Source: Salvelinus alpinus (Eukaryota > Chordata > Actinopteri > Salmoniformes > Salmonidae). Taken from it: a DNA stretch of 64,000 bases. Location: contig NC_092091.1 in the NCBI RefSeq assembly GCF_045679555.1, forward strand, positions 91,716,190 to 91,780,189, written 5' to 3'. Shown here piece after piece: positions 38,405 to 51,114 of this stretch. Every line of letters starts with the position of its first letter. Positions within the stretch are counted from its first letter, which is position 1. The notes below the pieces were generated by a model. The model ran no database searches. It worked only from the letters and a program-made list of their open reading frames with translations, and had not been told where the DNA came from. The position numbers were made by a program, and so were the translations under genes.

Positions 38405-40567
38405 CATCTTCAACCTGACCAGCTAGCTATGTCAGCTGTGTATGAATAAGATGTGTCTTATATGCTAACGTTAGCTAGCAGGCTAGATGGTTGTCTTAAA
38501 CCTGACCAGCTAGCTATGTCAGCTATGTATGAATAAGATGTATCTTATATGCTAACGTTAGCTAGCAGGCTAGATGGTTGTCTTCAACCTGACCAGCTAG
38601 CTATGTCAGCTATGTATGAATAAGATGTATCTTATATGCTAACGTTAGCTAGCAGACTAGATGGTTGTCTTCAACCCATCTTCAACCTGACCAGCTAGCT
38701 ATTCAGCTATGTATGAATAAGATGTATCTTATATGCTAACGTTAGCTAGCAGGCTAGATGGTTGTCTTCAACCCATCTTCAACCTGATCAGCTAGCTATG
38801 TCAGCTATATATGAATAAGATGTATCTTATATGCTAACGTTAGCTAGCAGGCTAGATGGTTGTCTTCAACCTGACCAGCTAGCTATGTCAGCTATATATG
38901 ATTGAGATGTATCGTATATGCTAACGTTAGCTAGCAGGCTAGATGGTTGTCTTAAACCCATCTTCAACCTGACTAGCTAGCTATGTCAGCTATATATGAT
39001 TGAGATGTATCGTATATGCTAACGTTAGCTAGCAGGCTAGATGGTTGTCTTCAACCTGACTAGCTAGCTATGTCAGCTATGTATGAATAAGATGTATCTT
39101 ATATGCTAACGTTAGCTAGCAGGCTAGATGGTTGTCTTAAACCCATCTTCAACCTGACTAGCTAGCTATGTCAGCTATGTATGAATGAGATGTATCTTAT
39201 ATGCTAACGTTAGCTAGCAGGCTAGATGGTTGTCTTAAACCCATCTTCAACCTGACTAGCTAGCTATGTCAGCTATGTATGAATGAGATGTATCTTATAT
39301 GCTAACGTTAGCTAGCAGGCTAGATGGTTGTCTTAAACCCATCTTCAACCTGACCAGCTAGCTATTCAGCTATGTATGAATGAGATGTATGACTTGCAGA
39401 TGGTGATGTGCAAGTAGAGATACTGGGGTGCAAAAGAGCAACAACAACAAAAAATAACAATATCGGGATGAGATAGTTGGGTGTGCTATTTGGAGATGGG
39501 CTGTGCACAGGTACAGTGATAGGTAAGCTGCTCTGACACCTGATGCCTAAAGTTAGAGAGGGAGATATAAGTCTCCAGCTTCAGTGATTTTTGCAATTCG
39601 TTCCAGTCATTGGTATCAGAGAACTGGAAGGAAAGGCGGCCAAAGGAGGTGTTGGCTTTGGGGATGACCAGTGAAATATACCTGCTGGAGCGCGTGCTAA
39701 CGGTGGGTGTTGCTGTGGTGACCAGTGAGCTGAGATAAGCCGGGGCTTTACCTAGCAAAGACTTATAGATGACCTGTAGCACTGGGTTTGGCAATGAATA
39801 TGTAGCGAGGCCCAGCCAACAAGAGCATACAGGTTGCAGTGGTGGGTAGCATATGGGGCTTTGGTGACAAAACGGATGGCACTGTGATAGACTACATCCA
39901 ATTTGCTGAGTAGAGGTTTGGAGGCTATTTTGTAAATGACATTGCTGAAGTCAAGGATCGGTAGGATAGTCAGTTTTACAAGGGTATGTTTGGCAGCATG
40001 AGTGAAGGAGGCTTTGTTGTGAAATAGTAAGCCGATTCTAGATTTCATTTTGGATTGGAGATGCTTAATGTGAGACTGGAAGGAGAGTTTACAGTCTTCA
40101 ACCTGATCAGCTAGCTATGTCAGCTATATATGATTGAGATGTATCGTATATGCTAACGTTAGCTAGCAGGCTAGATGGTTGTCTTAAACCCATCTTCAAC
40201 CTGACTAGCTAGCTATGTCAGCTATATATGATTGAGATGTATCTTATATGCTAACGTTAGCTAGCAGGCTAGATGGTTGTCTTCAACCTGATCAGCTAGC
40301 GATGTCAGCTATGTATGAATAAGATGTATCTTATATGCTAACGTTAGCTAGCAGGCTAGATGGTTGTCTTCAACCCATCTTCAACCTGACCAGCTAGCTA
40401 TGTCAGCTATGTATGAATAAGATGTATCTTATATGCTAACGTTAGCTAGCAGACTAGATGGTTGTCTTCAACCCATCTTCAACCTGACTAGCTAGCTATG
40501 TCAGCTATGTATGAATAAGATGTATCTTATATGCTAACGTTAGCTAGCAGACTAGATGGTTGTCTTT
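38405..40567. repeat. 87-bp minisatellite, copy 2 (about 16 units), split by a LINE
   Basis: About 11 units before and 5 after the inserted LINE fragment (39391-40095). Several units share variants (TATATATGATTGAGATGTATC), showing recent local duplication. Confidence 0.9.
39391..40095 (-). mobile_element. LINE 3' fragment (RT C-terminus)
   Basis: Reverse-strand frames 40048-39752 and 39794-39486 encode the C-terminal LINE segment (KASFTHAAKHTLVKLTILPI, YHSAIRFVTKAPY, ANTSFGRLSFQFS) seen in fish L2/Rex-type elements. They are offset by a frameshift. It is truncated at both ends. Confidence 0.8.
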
Positions 40568-40699
40568 TTCTGACATTCTCTTATGATCTGCTTCTGACCG
40601 CTTACCTTCTGCCGAGGCAGCGTAGCTACAACGCTTGAGCTGGTCCAATGGTTGAATCAGAGCGGTAGAACCTCCTCATTATTGTGACGTTGTTGTCTT

Positions 40700-41045
40700 A
40701 ACCTTCCCATCTTCAATCTAGACCAGCTATTCCCAAGCTGGCAATGCCATCAGGGGTACGCCAAATAAAAATGTGGTTCACATTTACAAACAGTCCATTT
40801 AGATTTTCCAACGGGGCTATACATTTAGGTTCTGTTTCGTTTCTTATCTGAGTAGCCTCGTTTCACTGCCAAAAATACAATTAAACCATCTAGTTTTTAG
40901 CGAAATAACAACACAATGTGAAATACAAGTAGCCTAGTCAAATAATTAACATCCAATCACATTAATGGTAATTCCACTAAAAGTCCGTATGTAGCCAAAC
41001 GTAGCTGCTGCTCATTCTACTCGAAAATTGATAAAGGATAAAAAA
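40700..41045. other. No gene seen; possible old repeat
   Basis: Contains AGGGGTACGCCAAATAAAAA, which resembles a fragment of old fish DNA-transposon sequence, but I cannot place it firmly. Confidence 0.4.
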
Positions 41046-41047
41046 TT

Positions 41048-42502
41048 ATCCTCCACTGATTATCCTCCACTGATTATCCTCCACTGATTATCCTCCACTA
41101 ATTATCCTCCACTGATTATCCTCCACTAATTATCCTCCACTAATTATCCTCCACTGATTATCCTCCACTAATTATCCTCCACTGATTATCCTCCACTGAT
41201 TATCCTCCACTGATTGTCCTCCACTGATTATCCTCCACTAATTATCCTCCACTGATTATCCTCCACTGATTATCCTCCACTGATTATCCTCCACTAATTA
41301 TCCTCCACTGATTATCCTCCACTAATTATCCTCCACTAATTATCCTCCACTGATTATTCTCCACTAATTATCCTCCACTGATTATCCTCCACTGATTGTC
41401 CTCCACTAATTATCCTCCACTGATTATCCTCCACTGATGATCCTCCACTGATTATCCTCCACTGATTATCCTCCACTAATTATCCTCCACTGATTATCCT
41501 CCACTGATTATCCTCCACTGATTATCCTCCACTAATTATCCTCCACTGATTATCCTCCACTAATTATCCTCCACTAATTATCCTCCACTGATTATTCTCC
41601 ACTAATTATCCTCCACTGATTATCCTCCACTGATTGTCCTCCACTAATTATCCTCCACTGATTATCCTCCACTGATTATCCTCCACTGATTATCCTCCAC
41701 TGATGATCCTCCACTAATTATCCTCCACTGATTGTCCTCGACTAATTATCCTCCACTGATTGTCCTCGACTAATTATCCTCCACTAATTATCCTCCACTA
41801 ATTATCCTCCACTGATTGTCCTCCACTAATTATCTTCCACTAATTATCCTCCACTAATTATCCTCCACTGATTGTCCTCCACTGATTATCCTCCACTAAT
41901 TATCCTCCACTAATTATCCTCCACTGATTATCCTCCACTGATTATCCTCCACTGATTGTCCTCCACTAATTATCTTCCACTAATTATCCTCCACTAATTA
42001 TCCTCCACTGATTATCCTCCACTGATTGTCCTCCACTGATTGTCCTCCACTAATTATCCTCCACTAATTATCCTCCACTGATTATCCTCCACTGATTATC
42101 CTCCACTAATTATCCTCCACTGATTATCCTCCACTGATTATCCTCCACTGATTATCCTCCACTAATTATCCTCCACTGATTATCCTCCACTGATTATCCT
42201 CCACTGATTATCCTCCACTGATTGTCCTCCACTAATTATCCTCCACTAATTATCCTCCACTGATTATCCTCCACTAATTATCCTCCACTAATTATCCTCC
42301 ACTGATTATCCTCCACTGATTATCCTCCACTAATTATCCTCCACTGATTATCCTCCACTGATTATCCTCCACTAATTATCCTCCACTGATTATCCTCCAC
42401 TAATTATCCTCCACTGATTATCCTCCACTGATTATCCTCCACTGATTATCCTCCACTGATTATCCTCCACTGATTATCCTCCACTAATTATCCTCCACTG
42501 AC
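41048..42502. repeat. 14-bp minisatellite (about 100 units)
   Basis: Alternating TGATTATCCTCCAC and TAATTATCCTCCAC units over 1.45 kb with higher-order blocks. It is absent from copy 1, where this region is deleted. Confidence 0.97.
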
Positions 42503-42870
42503 CCACAGATCAGTTATTTTCTGAAAAAATGAATTGCTAGATATATCATATGTGTAATATGAGTAGTATTTTAATATCCTACTCCAGGAGAAGTACTGTT
42601 ACTGATATGCATGGAAGAGATCATGTCCAACAACGTTCAGGTAACCATAGTGCAGTTAACTTAACTGAATCAGTTCAACTGTCATCCATCTTTTATCTGA
42701 CCCCATCAGAACCCCAAATATACTCTTGTTTTACTCCATTGTCATAGATACAGTCACATGTAGTTGGTGTATGTTTATTTACATGGGATAAAAAGTTAAA
42801 TTTAATAAATAAACCTAATCATTACTTGATTGTTCTACTATTGACTGACTATGTACTGTCTTCTTCCAGA
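42503..42870 (+). other. Sequence upstream of the CARD exon
   Basis: No convincing gene. It ends in the polypyrimidine acceptor TGTCTTCTTCCAG just before 42871, so an untranslated exon must lie further upstream. Confidence 0.55.
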
Positions 42871-42920
42871 GATCCTACGTGTTGAAACATACCAGTGATG
42901 CTGCAGAAACAACCTGAGAC

Positions 42921-43257
42921 ATGGCTTCTACAAGACAATCTGCTTTAGAGTACATTACAAATGGAAGGTTACGTCTCATTGGAAGGCTCCAGAATCTGCC
43001 CCTCATTGTGGAAAACCTGTTCCAGCGCAAGGTTCTTCACGAGGAGGAAGTCAGTAAAATTCAGGCTGAAGTTGACCGTTTTGACCAAACCAGAAGAATT
43101 CTGGACTGGGTCTCAGCCAAAGGAGAGGCTGCATGCTACGAGTTACTGATGATTCTCGACATCACAAGGAAGAGGACCTTAGGCGACGCTGACTTACAGC
43201 AATGGATCAGCTGCTTCCCCTTCGAGGAAGACCCAGAGATGACAGACTACCTTGTTG
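42921..43257 (+). CDS. NLR copy 2, CARD exon
   Basis: Starts at ATG 42921 after 50 nt of 5' UTR in the same exon; donor GTTG|GTAAGT at 43258. About 112 residues form a six-helix CARD pattern: RLRLIGRLQNLPLIVENLFQ, KVLHEEEVSKI, RRILDWVSAKGEAACYELLM. No equivalent exists in copy 1. Confidence 0.87.
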
Positions 43258-43297
43258 GTAAGTGATTGTATAGTATCCTATTAGTATACACTATATA

Positions 43298-44190
43298 CAG
43301 TTGAAGTCGGAAGTTTACATACACCTTAGCCAAATACATTTAAACTCAGTTTTTCACAATTCCTGACATTTAATCCTAGTAAAAATTCCCTGTCTTAGGT
43401 CAGTTAGGATCACCACTTTATTTTAAGAATGTGAAATGTCAGAATATTAGTAGAGAGAATGATTTATTTCAGCTTTTATTTCTTTCATCACGTTCCCAGT
43501 GGGTCAGAAGTTTACATACACTGAATTAGTATTTGGTAGCATTGCCTTTAAATTGTTTAACTTGGGTCAAACGTTTTGGGTAGCATTCCACAACCTTCCC
43601 ACAATAAGTTGGATGAATTTTGGCCCATTCCTCCTGACAGAGCTGGTGTAACTGAGTCAGGTTTGTAGGCCTCCTTGCTCACACAGAGGTTTTCAGTTCT
43701 GCCCACAAATGTTCTATAGGATTGAGGTCAGGGCTTTGTGATGGCCGCTCCAATACCTTGACTTTGTTGCCCTTAAGCCATATTACCACAACTTTGGAAG
43801 TATGCTTGGGGTCATTGTCCATTTGGAAGACCCATTTGTGACCAAGGTTTAACTTCCTGACTGATGCCTTGAGATGTTGCTTCAATATATCCACATAATT
43901 GTCCTTCCTCATGAAGCCATCTATTTTGTGATGTGCACCAGTCCCTCCTGCAGCAAAGCACCCCCACAACATGACGCTGCCACACCCGTGCTTCACGGTT
44001 GGGATGGTGTTCTTCGGCTTGCAAGCCTCCCTATTTTTCCTCCAAACATAACGATGGTCATTATGGTCAAACAGTTCTATTTTTGTTTAATCAGACCAGA
44101 GGACATTTCTCCCAAAAGTTTGATCTTTATCCCCATATGCAGTTGCAAACCGTAGTCTGGCTTTTTATGGCGCTTTTTGGAGCAGTGGCT
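43298..44190 (-). mobile_element. Sleeping Beauty-type Tc1 element, truncated
   Basis: The left inverted repeat CAGTTGAAGTCGGAAGTTTA follows a TA target (43296-43297), and the inner direct repeat is at 43488-43518. The other end is missing: homology fades near 44190 and no right repeat is found. It sits in the CARD-NACHT intron of copy 2. Confidence 0.88.
43679..44160 (-). pseudogene. Tc1 transposase fragment (Sleeping Beauty-type)
   Basis: The open part (43996-43679) carries the catalytic-domain motifs KHGCGSVMLWGCFAAGGTG and VFQMDNDPKHTSK with the second Asp, then [15 protein letters not shown] with the final Glu (DD34E group). The N-terminal DNA-binding half is absent. Confidence 0.88.
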
Positions 44191-44732
44191 GAAAATAGCA
44201 GACATGTTGAAATTTGTCTTTCAAATATTATTTTAGGTGTGGTTAATTTAGCTTACTGTGCGACTCAGTGAACAGGGTTTGTACTTTTGGCACTATTCCT
44301 TTGGTTCCATGGTGCTGGGGAAGCTATTTGAAGAGCACATTGAAGGGGGGTTAATGTACCTTTTTAGATTCAAAAACAAGGACGACCAATGTCCTTTTCA
44401 TGAAGTAAAAAACCTTCATTATGATGGCATGTTCAATAGAGATTTGTGTTATTGTCCTCCTTGATGAAGGCTATGCTGAAACGTGTCAGAGTCTTTATAG
44501 ATATTGTTCTATTGAACATGCCCATCATAATACATTTTAACTTTGTTTTTAGTGCCCCTTGGTCCTTCTTGTTTTTGATGACCATTTATCCCCAAAAGAT
44601 CACCTTCAATCTATGAAGATCTACCAGTGTATCCTTGTAGCTTTCTATCCTGATTTTCTCTCGTCCTTTAGATTCGCTTTGATTTGTTGGCACAGTGCAT
44701 TTACTCTCTCTTCCCTTAATACCCTTATTTAG
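44191..44732 (+). other. Intron before NACHT exon of copy 2
   Basis: The right part (44406-44716) is shared with 2424-2740. It ends in the acceptor TTATTTAG. The uninterrupted TTAATACCC at 44716 shows the pre-insertion state of the foldback element in copy 1. Confidence 0.7.
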
Positions 44733-45819
44733 GTTCAAAACCCTGTCACAGATATCAGACACAGCTGAAATGTGAAGCACGGAAGATCACAGAGGGTGCA
44801 TGGAAACAAAACTGTAGTCTCCTACCAGAGAGATTTAGAAATGAGGGGACTTTCTCTTACACCCCTCTTGTGTTAGATACACATGTGCATTCATCTGACT
44901 CTAAAATTAAAATGAAGAATAAAAGATGCAAGAAAGTTCGCCCTAAAAAGCTAAAGAGCTTCATCCCCATGGCCAAACAGGAAACATCCCCGGCTGAGCT
45001 GCTAAAAACACATGAGAAAAAAATCCTCCTGGTTGGAAAACCTGGAATTGGAAAAACAACAGTCGCCCATCAAATGTTGAACCTCTGGGCAGAGAAAGAT
45101 CACAGAGAACTAGATTACATGTTTTATTTTGAGGTGAGAGACATTTCACATAGAAAACCCATGAACCTGGAGGACCTTCTCTTTAACATGAACAGTGAGC
45201 CAAAAGAAAGCAAAGAAGAAGTGTTACAGGATATTAAGAAGAACTCTGAAAACGTTGTCATCATATTTGATGGAATCACAGACCATTCCTATCTATCGGT
45301 AGTAAAGAACCTTGTGGAGAAACTCCTCCCTGATGCAAAGATTGTGACCACATGCAGACCAGATCAATCTGAAGACTTCCTGACAGACTGGCCCACAGAC
45401 TGGTTCAGAGTGGAGGTCAAAGGGTTCAGTGATGAATCCATCAGGACTTACTTAACACAGATGCTGAGTGCTGAGCCTGACTCCTTGAGCAGTGTGTTAA
45501 ACAACCTAGAGTTGTTCAGTCTGTGCCATGTCCCAATGTACGCACTGATGGTGGTTGCCTGCATTTATTTCCCTACCTCAGAGGCTCCTAAACAGACATG
45601 CACAATAACTGAAATGTACATTAACATCCTCCGTCACTGCATCCAAAAACACAGTGCCAAACGATGTAAGGATACCGACAAGTGTCTCAAAGAAAACAAA
45701 GAGAAAATATTGTCTTTGGCAGAAATTGCTTTTGATGCGACAAATGAAAAAAACATGAACTTGACAACACTGAGTTGTGAAGAAAGCAGTGTCCATTTTG
45801 CATTCTTGGGGGCACTTAT
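44733..45819 (+). CDS. NLR copy 2, FISNA-like and NACHT exon, 5' piece
   Basis: Carries the linker CHRYQTQLKCEARKITEGAW, the basic stretch KKVRPKKLKSFIP, Walker A GKPGIGKTT, the Walker B-like VVIIFDGITD and the winged-helix start. It is cut at CTTAT (45815-45819) by the Gypsy LTR. It matches copy 1 closely and shows what the two halves of copy 1 looked like before the LINE hit. Confidence 0.9.
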
Positions 45820-46332
45820 TGTTATGCTGATGAATGAGGACCCAAAAGCGACGTAATAGTAACAGAGTCTTTATTCCAGTATAAAACAAATAATGATTCT
45901 CCTGGATATAATCAATGGTAATCCAAAACAGGAAACTGAAATCCTCTCGTCAATAGAGAGGAACGCCTGGAGACGCGACCACAGACTGCAGGTCGCTTCG
46001 GGAAGGCACTGGCCGTAGCTGACATTGACACCTGCTCACACGCAGCATCTGAAGAAGGCAATGAACACGACAGGGCGAAACAAGGACACAGGAACAGCAA
46101 ACATCAAACAAGAATCCGACAAGGACAGGAGCGGAAAACAGAGGGAGAAATAGGGACTCTAATCAGAGGGCAAAATAGGGGACAGGTGTGAAAGAGTAAA
46201 TGAGGTCGTAGGGAGAATGAGAAACAGCTGGGAGCATGAACGGAACGATAGAGAGAGAGAAAGAGAAATAACCTAATAAGACCAGCAGAGGGAAGCACAG
46301 GGACAAGACATGATCAAAGACAAAACATGACA
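45820..46332 (-). repeat. 3' LTR of the Gypsy element
   Basis: 513 bp, TG...CA on both strands (TGTTATGCTGATGAATGAGG to AAACATGACA on plus). Confidence 0.95.
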
Positions 46333-46344
46333 GTACCCCCCCAC

Positions 46345-49300
46345 TCACCGAGCGCCTCCTGGCGCACTCGAGGAGGAACCCTGGCGGCAACGAAGGAAAT
46401 CATCAATCAACGAACGGTCCAGCACGTCCCGAGATGGAACCCAACTCCTCTCCTCAGGACCGTAACCCTCCCAATCCACTAAGTACTGGTGACCACGTCC
46501 CCGAGAACGCATGTCCATGATCTTCCGTACCTTGTAAATAGGAGCGCCCTCGACAAGGACGGGGGGGGGGGAGGGAAGACGAACGGGGGCGCGAAGAAAA
46601 GGCTTGACACAGGAGACATGGAAGACAGGGTGGACGCGACGAAGATGTTGCGGAAGAAGCAGTCGCACAGCGACAGGATTGACGACCTGAGAGACACGGA
46701 ACGGACCAATGAACCGCGGAGTCAACTTGCGAGAAGCTGTCGTAAGGGGAAGGTTACGAGTGGAAAGCCACACTCTCTGACCGCGACAATACCTAGGACT
46801 CTTAATCCTACGTTTATTGGCGGCTCTCACAGTCTGCGCCCTGTAACGGCAAAGTGCAGACCTGACCCTCCTCCAGGTGCGCTCACAACGTTGGACAAAA
46901 GCCTGAGCGGAGGGAACGCTGGACTCGGCGAGCTGGGACGAAAACAGAGGAGGCTGGTAGCCAAGACTACTCTGAAACGGGGACAGCCCGGTAGCAGACG
47001 AAGGAAGCGAGTTGTGAGCGTACTCAGCCCAGGGGAGCTGTTCTGCCCAAGACGCAGGGTTTCGAAACGAAAGGCTGCGTAAAATGCGACCAATCGACTG
47101 ATTGGCCCTTTCTGCTTGACCGTTAGACTGGGGATGAAACCCGGAAGAGAGACTGACGGAAGCACCAATCAAACGACAGAACTCCCTCCAAAACTGTGAC
47201 GTGAATTGCGGACCTCTGTCTGAAACGGCGTCTAACGGGAGGCCATGAATTCTGAACACATTCTCAATGATGATTTGTGCCGTCTCCTTAGCGGAAGGAA
47301 GCTTAGCGAGGGGAATGAAATGTGCCGCCTTAGAGAACCTATCGATAACCGTAAGAATCACAGTCTTCCCCGCAGACGAAGGCAGACCGGTAATAAAGTC
47401 TAAGGCGATGTGAGACCATGGTCGAGAAGGAATGGGAAGCGGTCTGAGACGACCGGCAGGAGGAGAGTTACCTGACTTAGTCTGCGCGCAGTCCGAACAA
47501 GCAGCCACGAAACGACGCGTGTCCCGCTCCTGAGTAGGCCACCAAAACCGCTGGCGAATAGAAGCAAGCGTACCCCGAACGCCGGGGTGGCCAGCTAACT
47601 TGGCAGAGTGAGCCCACTGAAGAACAGCCAGACGAGTAGAGACAGGAACGAACAGAAGGTTACTAGGACAAGCGCGCGGCGACGCAGTGTGAGTGAGTGC
47701 TTGCTTTACCTGTCTCTCAATTCCCCAGACAGTCAACCCGACAACACGCCCTTCAGGGAGAATCCCCTCGGGGTAGGTAGAAGCCACAGAAGAACTAAAG
47801 AGACGGGATAAGGCATCAGGCTTGGTGTTCTTATTTCCCGGACGATAGGAAATCACGAACTCGAAACGAGCGAAAAACAACGCCCAACGAGCTTGACGTG
47901 CATTAAGTCGTTTGGCCGAACGGATGTACTCAAGGTTCTTATGGTCAGTCCAAACGACAAAAGGGACGGTCGCCCCCTCCAACCACTGTCGCCATTCGCC
48001 TATGGCTAAGCGGATGGCGAGCAGTTCGCGGTTACCCACATCATAGTTGCGTTCCGATGGCGACAGGCGATGAGAAAAGTAAGCGCAAGGATGGACCTTA
48101 TCGTCAGACTGGAAGCGCTGAGACAGAATGGCTCCCACGCCCACCTCTGAAGCGTCAACCTCGACAATGAATTGTTTAGTGACGTCAGGAGTAACAAGGA
48201 TAGGGGCGGATGTAAAACGCTTCTTGAGGAGATCAAAAGCTCCCTGGGCGGAACCGGACCACTTAAAGCAAGTCTTGACAGAAGTCAGAGCTGTGAGAGG
48301 GGCAGCCACTTGACCGAAATTACGAATGAAACGCCGATAGAAATTAGCGAAACCGAGAAAGCGCTGCAACTCGACACGTGACTTAGGGACGGGCCAATCG
48401 CTGACAGCCTGGACCTTAGCGGGATCCATCTGAATGCCTTCAGCGGAAATAACAGAACCGAGAAAAGTGACAGAGGAGACATGAAAGGCGCACTTCTCAG
48501 CCTTCACGTAGAGACAATTCTCTAAAAGGCGCTGGAGTACACGTCGAACGTGCTGAACATGAATCTCGAGTGACGGTGAAAAAATCAGGATATCGTCAAG
48601 GTAAACGAAAACAAAAATGTTCAGCATGTCTCTCAGTACATCATTAACTAATGCCTGAAAGACAGCTGGAGCATTAGCGAGACCGAACGGCAGAACCCGG
48701 TATTCAAAATGCCCTAACGGAGTGTTAAACGCCGTTTTCCACTCGTCCCCCTCTCTGATGCGTACGAGATGGTAAGCGTTACGAAGGTCCAACTTAGTAA
48801 AGCACCTGGCTCCCTGCAAAATCTCGAAGGCTGACGACATAAGGGGAAGCGGATAACGATTCTTAACCGTTATGTCATTCAGCCCTCGATAATCCACGCA
48901 GGGGCGCAGAGTACCGTCCTTCTTCTTAACAAAGAAAAATCCCGCTCCGGCGGGAGAGGAAGAAGGCACCACGGTACCGGCGTCGAGAGAAACAGACAGA
49001 TAATCCTCGAGAGCCTTACGTTCGGGAGCCGACAGAGAGTATAGTCTACCCCGAGGGGGAGTGGTCCCCGGAAGGAGATCAATACAACAATCATACGACC
49101 GGTGAGGAGGAAGGGAGCTGGCTCTGGACCGACTGAAGACCGTGCGCAGATCATGATATTCCTCCGGCACTCCTGTCAAATCACCAGGTTCCTCCTGAGT
49201 AGAGGGGACAGAAGACACAGGAGGGATAGCAGACATTAAACACTTCACATGACAAGAAACGTTCCAAGATAGGATAGAATTACTTGACCAATTAATAGAA

Positions 49301-49734
49301 GGATTATGACATACTAGCCAGGGATGACCCAAAACAACAGGTGTAAAAGGTGAACGAAAAATCAAAAAGGAAATGGTCTCACTGTGGTTACCAGATACTG
49401 TGAGGGTTAAAGGTAGTGTCTCACATCTGATACTGGGGAGAAGACTACCATCTAAGGCGAACATGGGCGTGGGCTTCCCTAACTGTCTGAGAGGAATGTC
49501 ATGTTTCCGAGCCCATGCTTCGTCCATAAAACAACCCTCAGCCCCTGAGTCTATCAAGGCACTGCAGGAAGCAGCCGAACCGGTCCAGCGTAGATGGACC
49601 GACAAGGTAGTACAGGATCTTGATGGAGAGACCTGAGTAGTAGCGCTCACCAGTAGCCCTCCGCTTACTGATGAGCTCTGGCTTTTACTGGACATGACAT
49701 GACAAAATGTCCAGCAGAACCGCAATAGAGGCAA
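46345..49734 (-). CDS. pol: Gypsy Pol polyprotein (protease, RT, RNase H, integrase, chromodomain)
   Basis: 1129 codons, uninterrupted. Aspartic protease [10 protein letters not shown] (about residues 60-69). Reverse transcriptase with [14 protein letters not shown] and catalytic VYLDD (about 378-382). RNase [16 protein letters not shown]. Integrase zinc region ([18 protein letters not shown]) and catalytic core ([25 protein letters not shown]). C-terminal chromodomain ([20 protein letters not shown]), which targets chromatin in chromoviruses. The frame overlaps gag by 70 nt, so expression needs a frameshift or re-initiation. Confidence 0.95.
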   Translation of the reverse strand: MPLLRFCWTFCHVMSSKSQSSSVSGGLLVSATTQVSPSRSCTTLSVHLRWTGSAASCSALIDSGAEGCFMDEAWARKHDIPLRQLGKPTPMFALDGSLLPSIRCETLPLTLTVSGNHSETISFLIFRSPFTPVVLGHPWLVCHNPSINWSSNSILSWNVSCHVKCLMSAIPPVSSVPSTQEEPGDLTGVPEEYHDLRTVFSRSRASSLPPHRSYDCCIDLLPGTTPPRGRLYSLSAPERKALEDYLSVSLDAGTVVPSSSPAGAGFFFVKKKDGTLRPCVDYRGLNDITVKNRYPLPLMSSAFEILQGARCFTKLDLRNAYHLVRIREGDEWKTAFNTPLGHFEYRVLPFGLANAPAVFQALVNDVLRDMLNIFVFVYLDDILIFSPSLEIHVQHVRRVLQRLLENCLYVKAEKCAFHVSSVTFLGSVISAEGIQMDPAKVQAVSDWPVPKSRVELQRFLGFANFYRRFIRNFGQVAAPLTALTSVKTCFKWSGSAQGAFDLLKKRFTSAPILVTPDVTKQFIVEVDASEVGVGAILSQRFQSDDKVHPCAYFSHRLSPSERNYDVGNRELLAIRLAIGEWRQWLEGATVPFVVWTDHKNLEYIRSAKRLNARQARWALFFARFEFVISYRPGNKNTKPDALSRLFSSSVASTYPEGILPEGRVVGLTVWGIERQVKQALTHTASPRACPSNLLFVPVSTRLAVLQWAHSAKLAGHPGVRGTLASIRQRFWWPTQERDTRRFVAACSDCAQTKSGNSPPAGRLRPLPIPSRPWSHIALDFITGLPSSAGKTVILTVIDRFSKAAHFIPLAKLPSAKETAQIIIENVFRIHGLPLDAVSDRGPQFTSQFWREFCRLIGASVSLSSGFHPQSNGQAERANQSIGRILRSLSFRNPASWAEQLPWAEYAHNSLPSSATGLSPFQSSLGYQPPLFSSQLAESSVPSAQAFVQRCERTWRRVRSALCRYRAQTVRAANKRRIKSPRYCRGQRVWLSTRNLPLTTASRKLTPRFIGPFRVSQVVNPVAVRLLLPQHLRRVHPVFHVSCVKPFLRAPVRLPSPPPVLVEGAPIYKVRKIMDMRSRGRGHQYLVDWEGYGPEERSWVPSRDVLDRSLIDDFLRCRQGSSSSAPGGAR

Positions 49735-50585
49735 AGGCGGTTGGTGATTCTCCGTTCCCTCTCCTTAGTCGAGATGCGAATACCTCCCAGCTGCATGGGC
49801 TCAGTCTCAGAGCCGGTGGGAGGAGATGGTTGAGATGCGGAGAGGGGAAGCACCGTTAACGCGAGCTCTCTTCCACGAGCTCGATGACGAAGATCTATCC
49901 GTCGTTCTATGCGGATGGCGAGTGCAATCAAAGAGTCCACGCTGGAAGGAACCTCCCGGGAGAGAATCTCATCCTTAACCTCAGCGTGAAGTCCCTCCAG
50001 AAAACGAGCGAGCAACGCCGGCTCGTTCCAGTCACTGGAGGCAGCAAGAGTGCGAAACTCTATAGAGTAATCCGTTATGGATCGATCACCTTGACATAGG
50101 GAGGCCAGGGCCCTGGAAGCCTCCTTCCCAAAAACTGAACGATCAAAAACCCGTATCATCTCCTCTTTAAAGTTCTGATAATCGTTAGAACACTCAGCCC
50201 TTGCCTCCCAGATAGCTGTGCCCCACTCCCGAGCCCGACCAGTAAGGAGTGATATGACGTAAGCGATCCGAGCTCTCTCTCTTGAGTACGTGTTGGGCTG
50301 GAGAGAGAACACAATATCACACTGGGTGAGAAAGGAGCGACACTCAGTGGGCTGCCCAGAGTAACATGGTGGGTTATTAACCCTAGGTTCCGGAGACTCG
50401 GAAGACCAGGAAGTAGCTGGTGGCACGAGACGAAGACTCTGAAACTGTCCAGAGAGATCGGAGACCTGAGCGGCCAGGGTCTCAACGGCATGACGAGCAG
50501 CAAACAATTCCTGCTCGTGTCTGCCGAGCATTGCTCCCTGGAACTCGACGGCAGTGTTGAGAGAATCCATAGTCGCTGGGTCCAT
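49665..50585 (-). CDS. gag: Gypsy Gag
   Basis: 306 codons starting only about 16 nt from the 5' LTR. It has an N-terminal coiled coil ([20 protein letters not shown]), a capsid-like core ([40 protein letters not shown]) and one CCHC zinc knuckle ([14 protein letters not shown]) near the C-terminus for RNA binding. Confidence 0.93.
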   Translation of the reverse strand: MDPATMDSLNTAVEFQGAMLGRHEQELFAARHAVETLAAQVSDLSGQFQSLRLVPPATSWSSESPEPRVNNPPCYSGQPTECRSFLTQCDIVFSLQPNTYSRERARIAYVISLLTGRAREWGTAIWEARAECSNDYQNFKEEMIRVFDRSVFGKEASRALASLCQGDRSITDYSIEFRTLAASSDWNEPALLARFLEGLHAEVKDEILSREVPSSVDSLIALAIRIERRIDLRHRARGRELALTVLPLSASQPSPPTGSETEPMQLGGIRISTKERERRITNRLCLYCGSAGHFVMSCPVKARAHQ

Positions 50586-50601
50586 CTTGGTCGGATTCTT
50601 C

Positions 50602-51114
50602 TGTTATGCTGATGAATGAGGACCCAAAAGCGACGTAATAGTAACTGAGTCTTTATTCCAGTATAAAACAAATAATGATTCTCCTGGATATAATCAATGG
50701 TAATCCAAAACAGGAAACTGAAATCCTCTCGTCAATAGAGAGGAACGCCTGGAGACGCGACCACAGACTGCAGGTCGCTTCGGGAAGGCACTGGCCGTAG
50801 CTGACATTGACACCTGCTCACACGCAGCATCTGAAGAAGGCAATGAACACGACAGGGCGAAACAAGGACACAGGAACAGCAAACATCAAACAAGAATCCG
50901 ACAAGGACAGGAGCGGAAAACAGAGGGAGAAATAGGGACTCTAATCAGAGGGCAAAATAGGGGACAGGTGTGAAAGAGTAAATGAGGTCGTAGGGAGAAT
51001 GAGAAACAGCTGGGAGCATGAACGGAACGATAGAGAGAGAGAAAGAGAAATAACCTAATAAGACCAGCAGAGGGAAGCACAGGGACAAGACATGATCAAA
51101 GACAAAACATGACA
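50602..51114 (-). repeat. 5' LTR of the Gypsy element
   Basis: Nearly identical to 45820-46332. Confidence 0.95.

Larger units (their letters stand above)
35840..40720. repeat. Segmental duplication, copy 2 (5' region of NLR copy 2)
   Basis: Paralogous to 1-2423. It is longer because of the expanded minisatellites at 36637-37143 and 38405-40567 and a LINE fragment. Confidence 0.9.
45820..51114 (-). mobile_element. Ty3/Gypsy chromovirus, complete and very young
   Basis: 5.3 kb with LTRs 45820-46332 and 50602-51114, both 513 bp. I noticed one difference between them (ACAGAGTC against ACTGAGTC). The 5-bp target duplication CTTAT is at 45815-45819 and 51115-51119. The polypurine tract (GAGTGGGGGGG on the minus strand) abuts the 3' LTR at 46333-46345. 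Gag and pol are both open. High LTR identity means recent insertion, possibly still segregating. Confidence 0.95.

Noticed and set aside
41048-42502. CRISPR-like regular repeats
   Set aside because: No unique spacers; a simple head-to-tail satellite in a vertebrate genome.
49373-49636. Plus-strand ORFs across the Gypsy pol and gag region (also 46489-47082 and 48128-48381)
   Set aside because: Antisense shadows of intact gag-pol.
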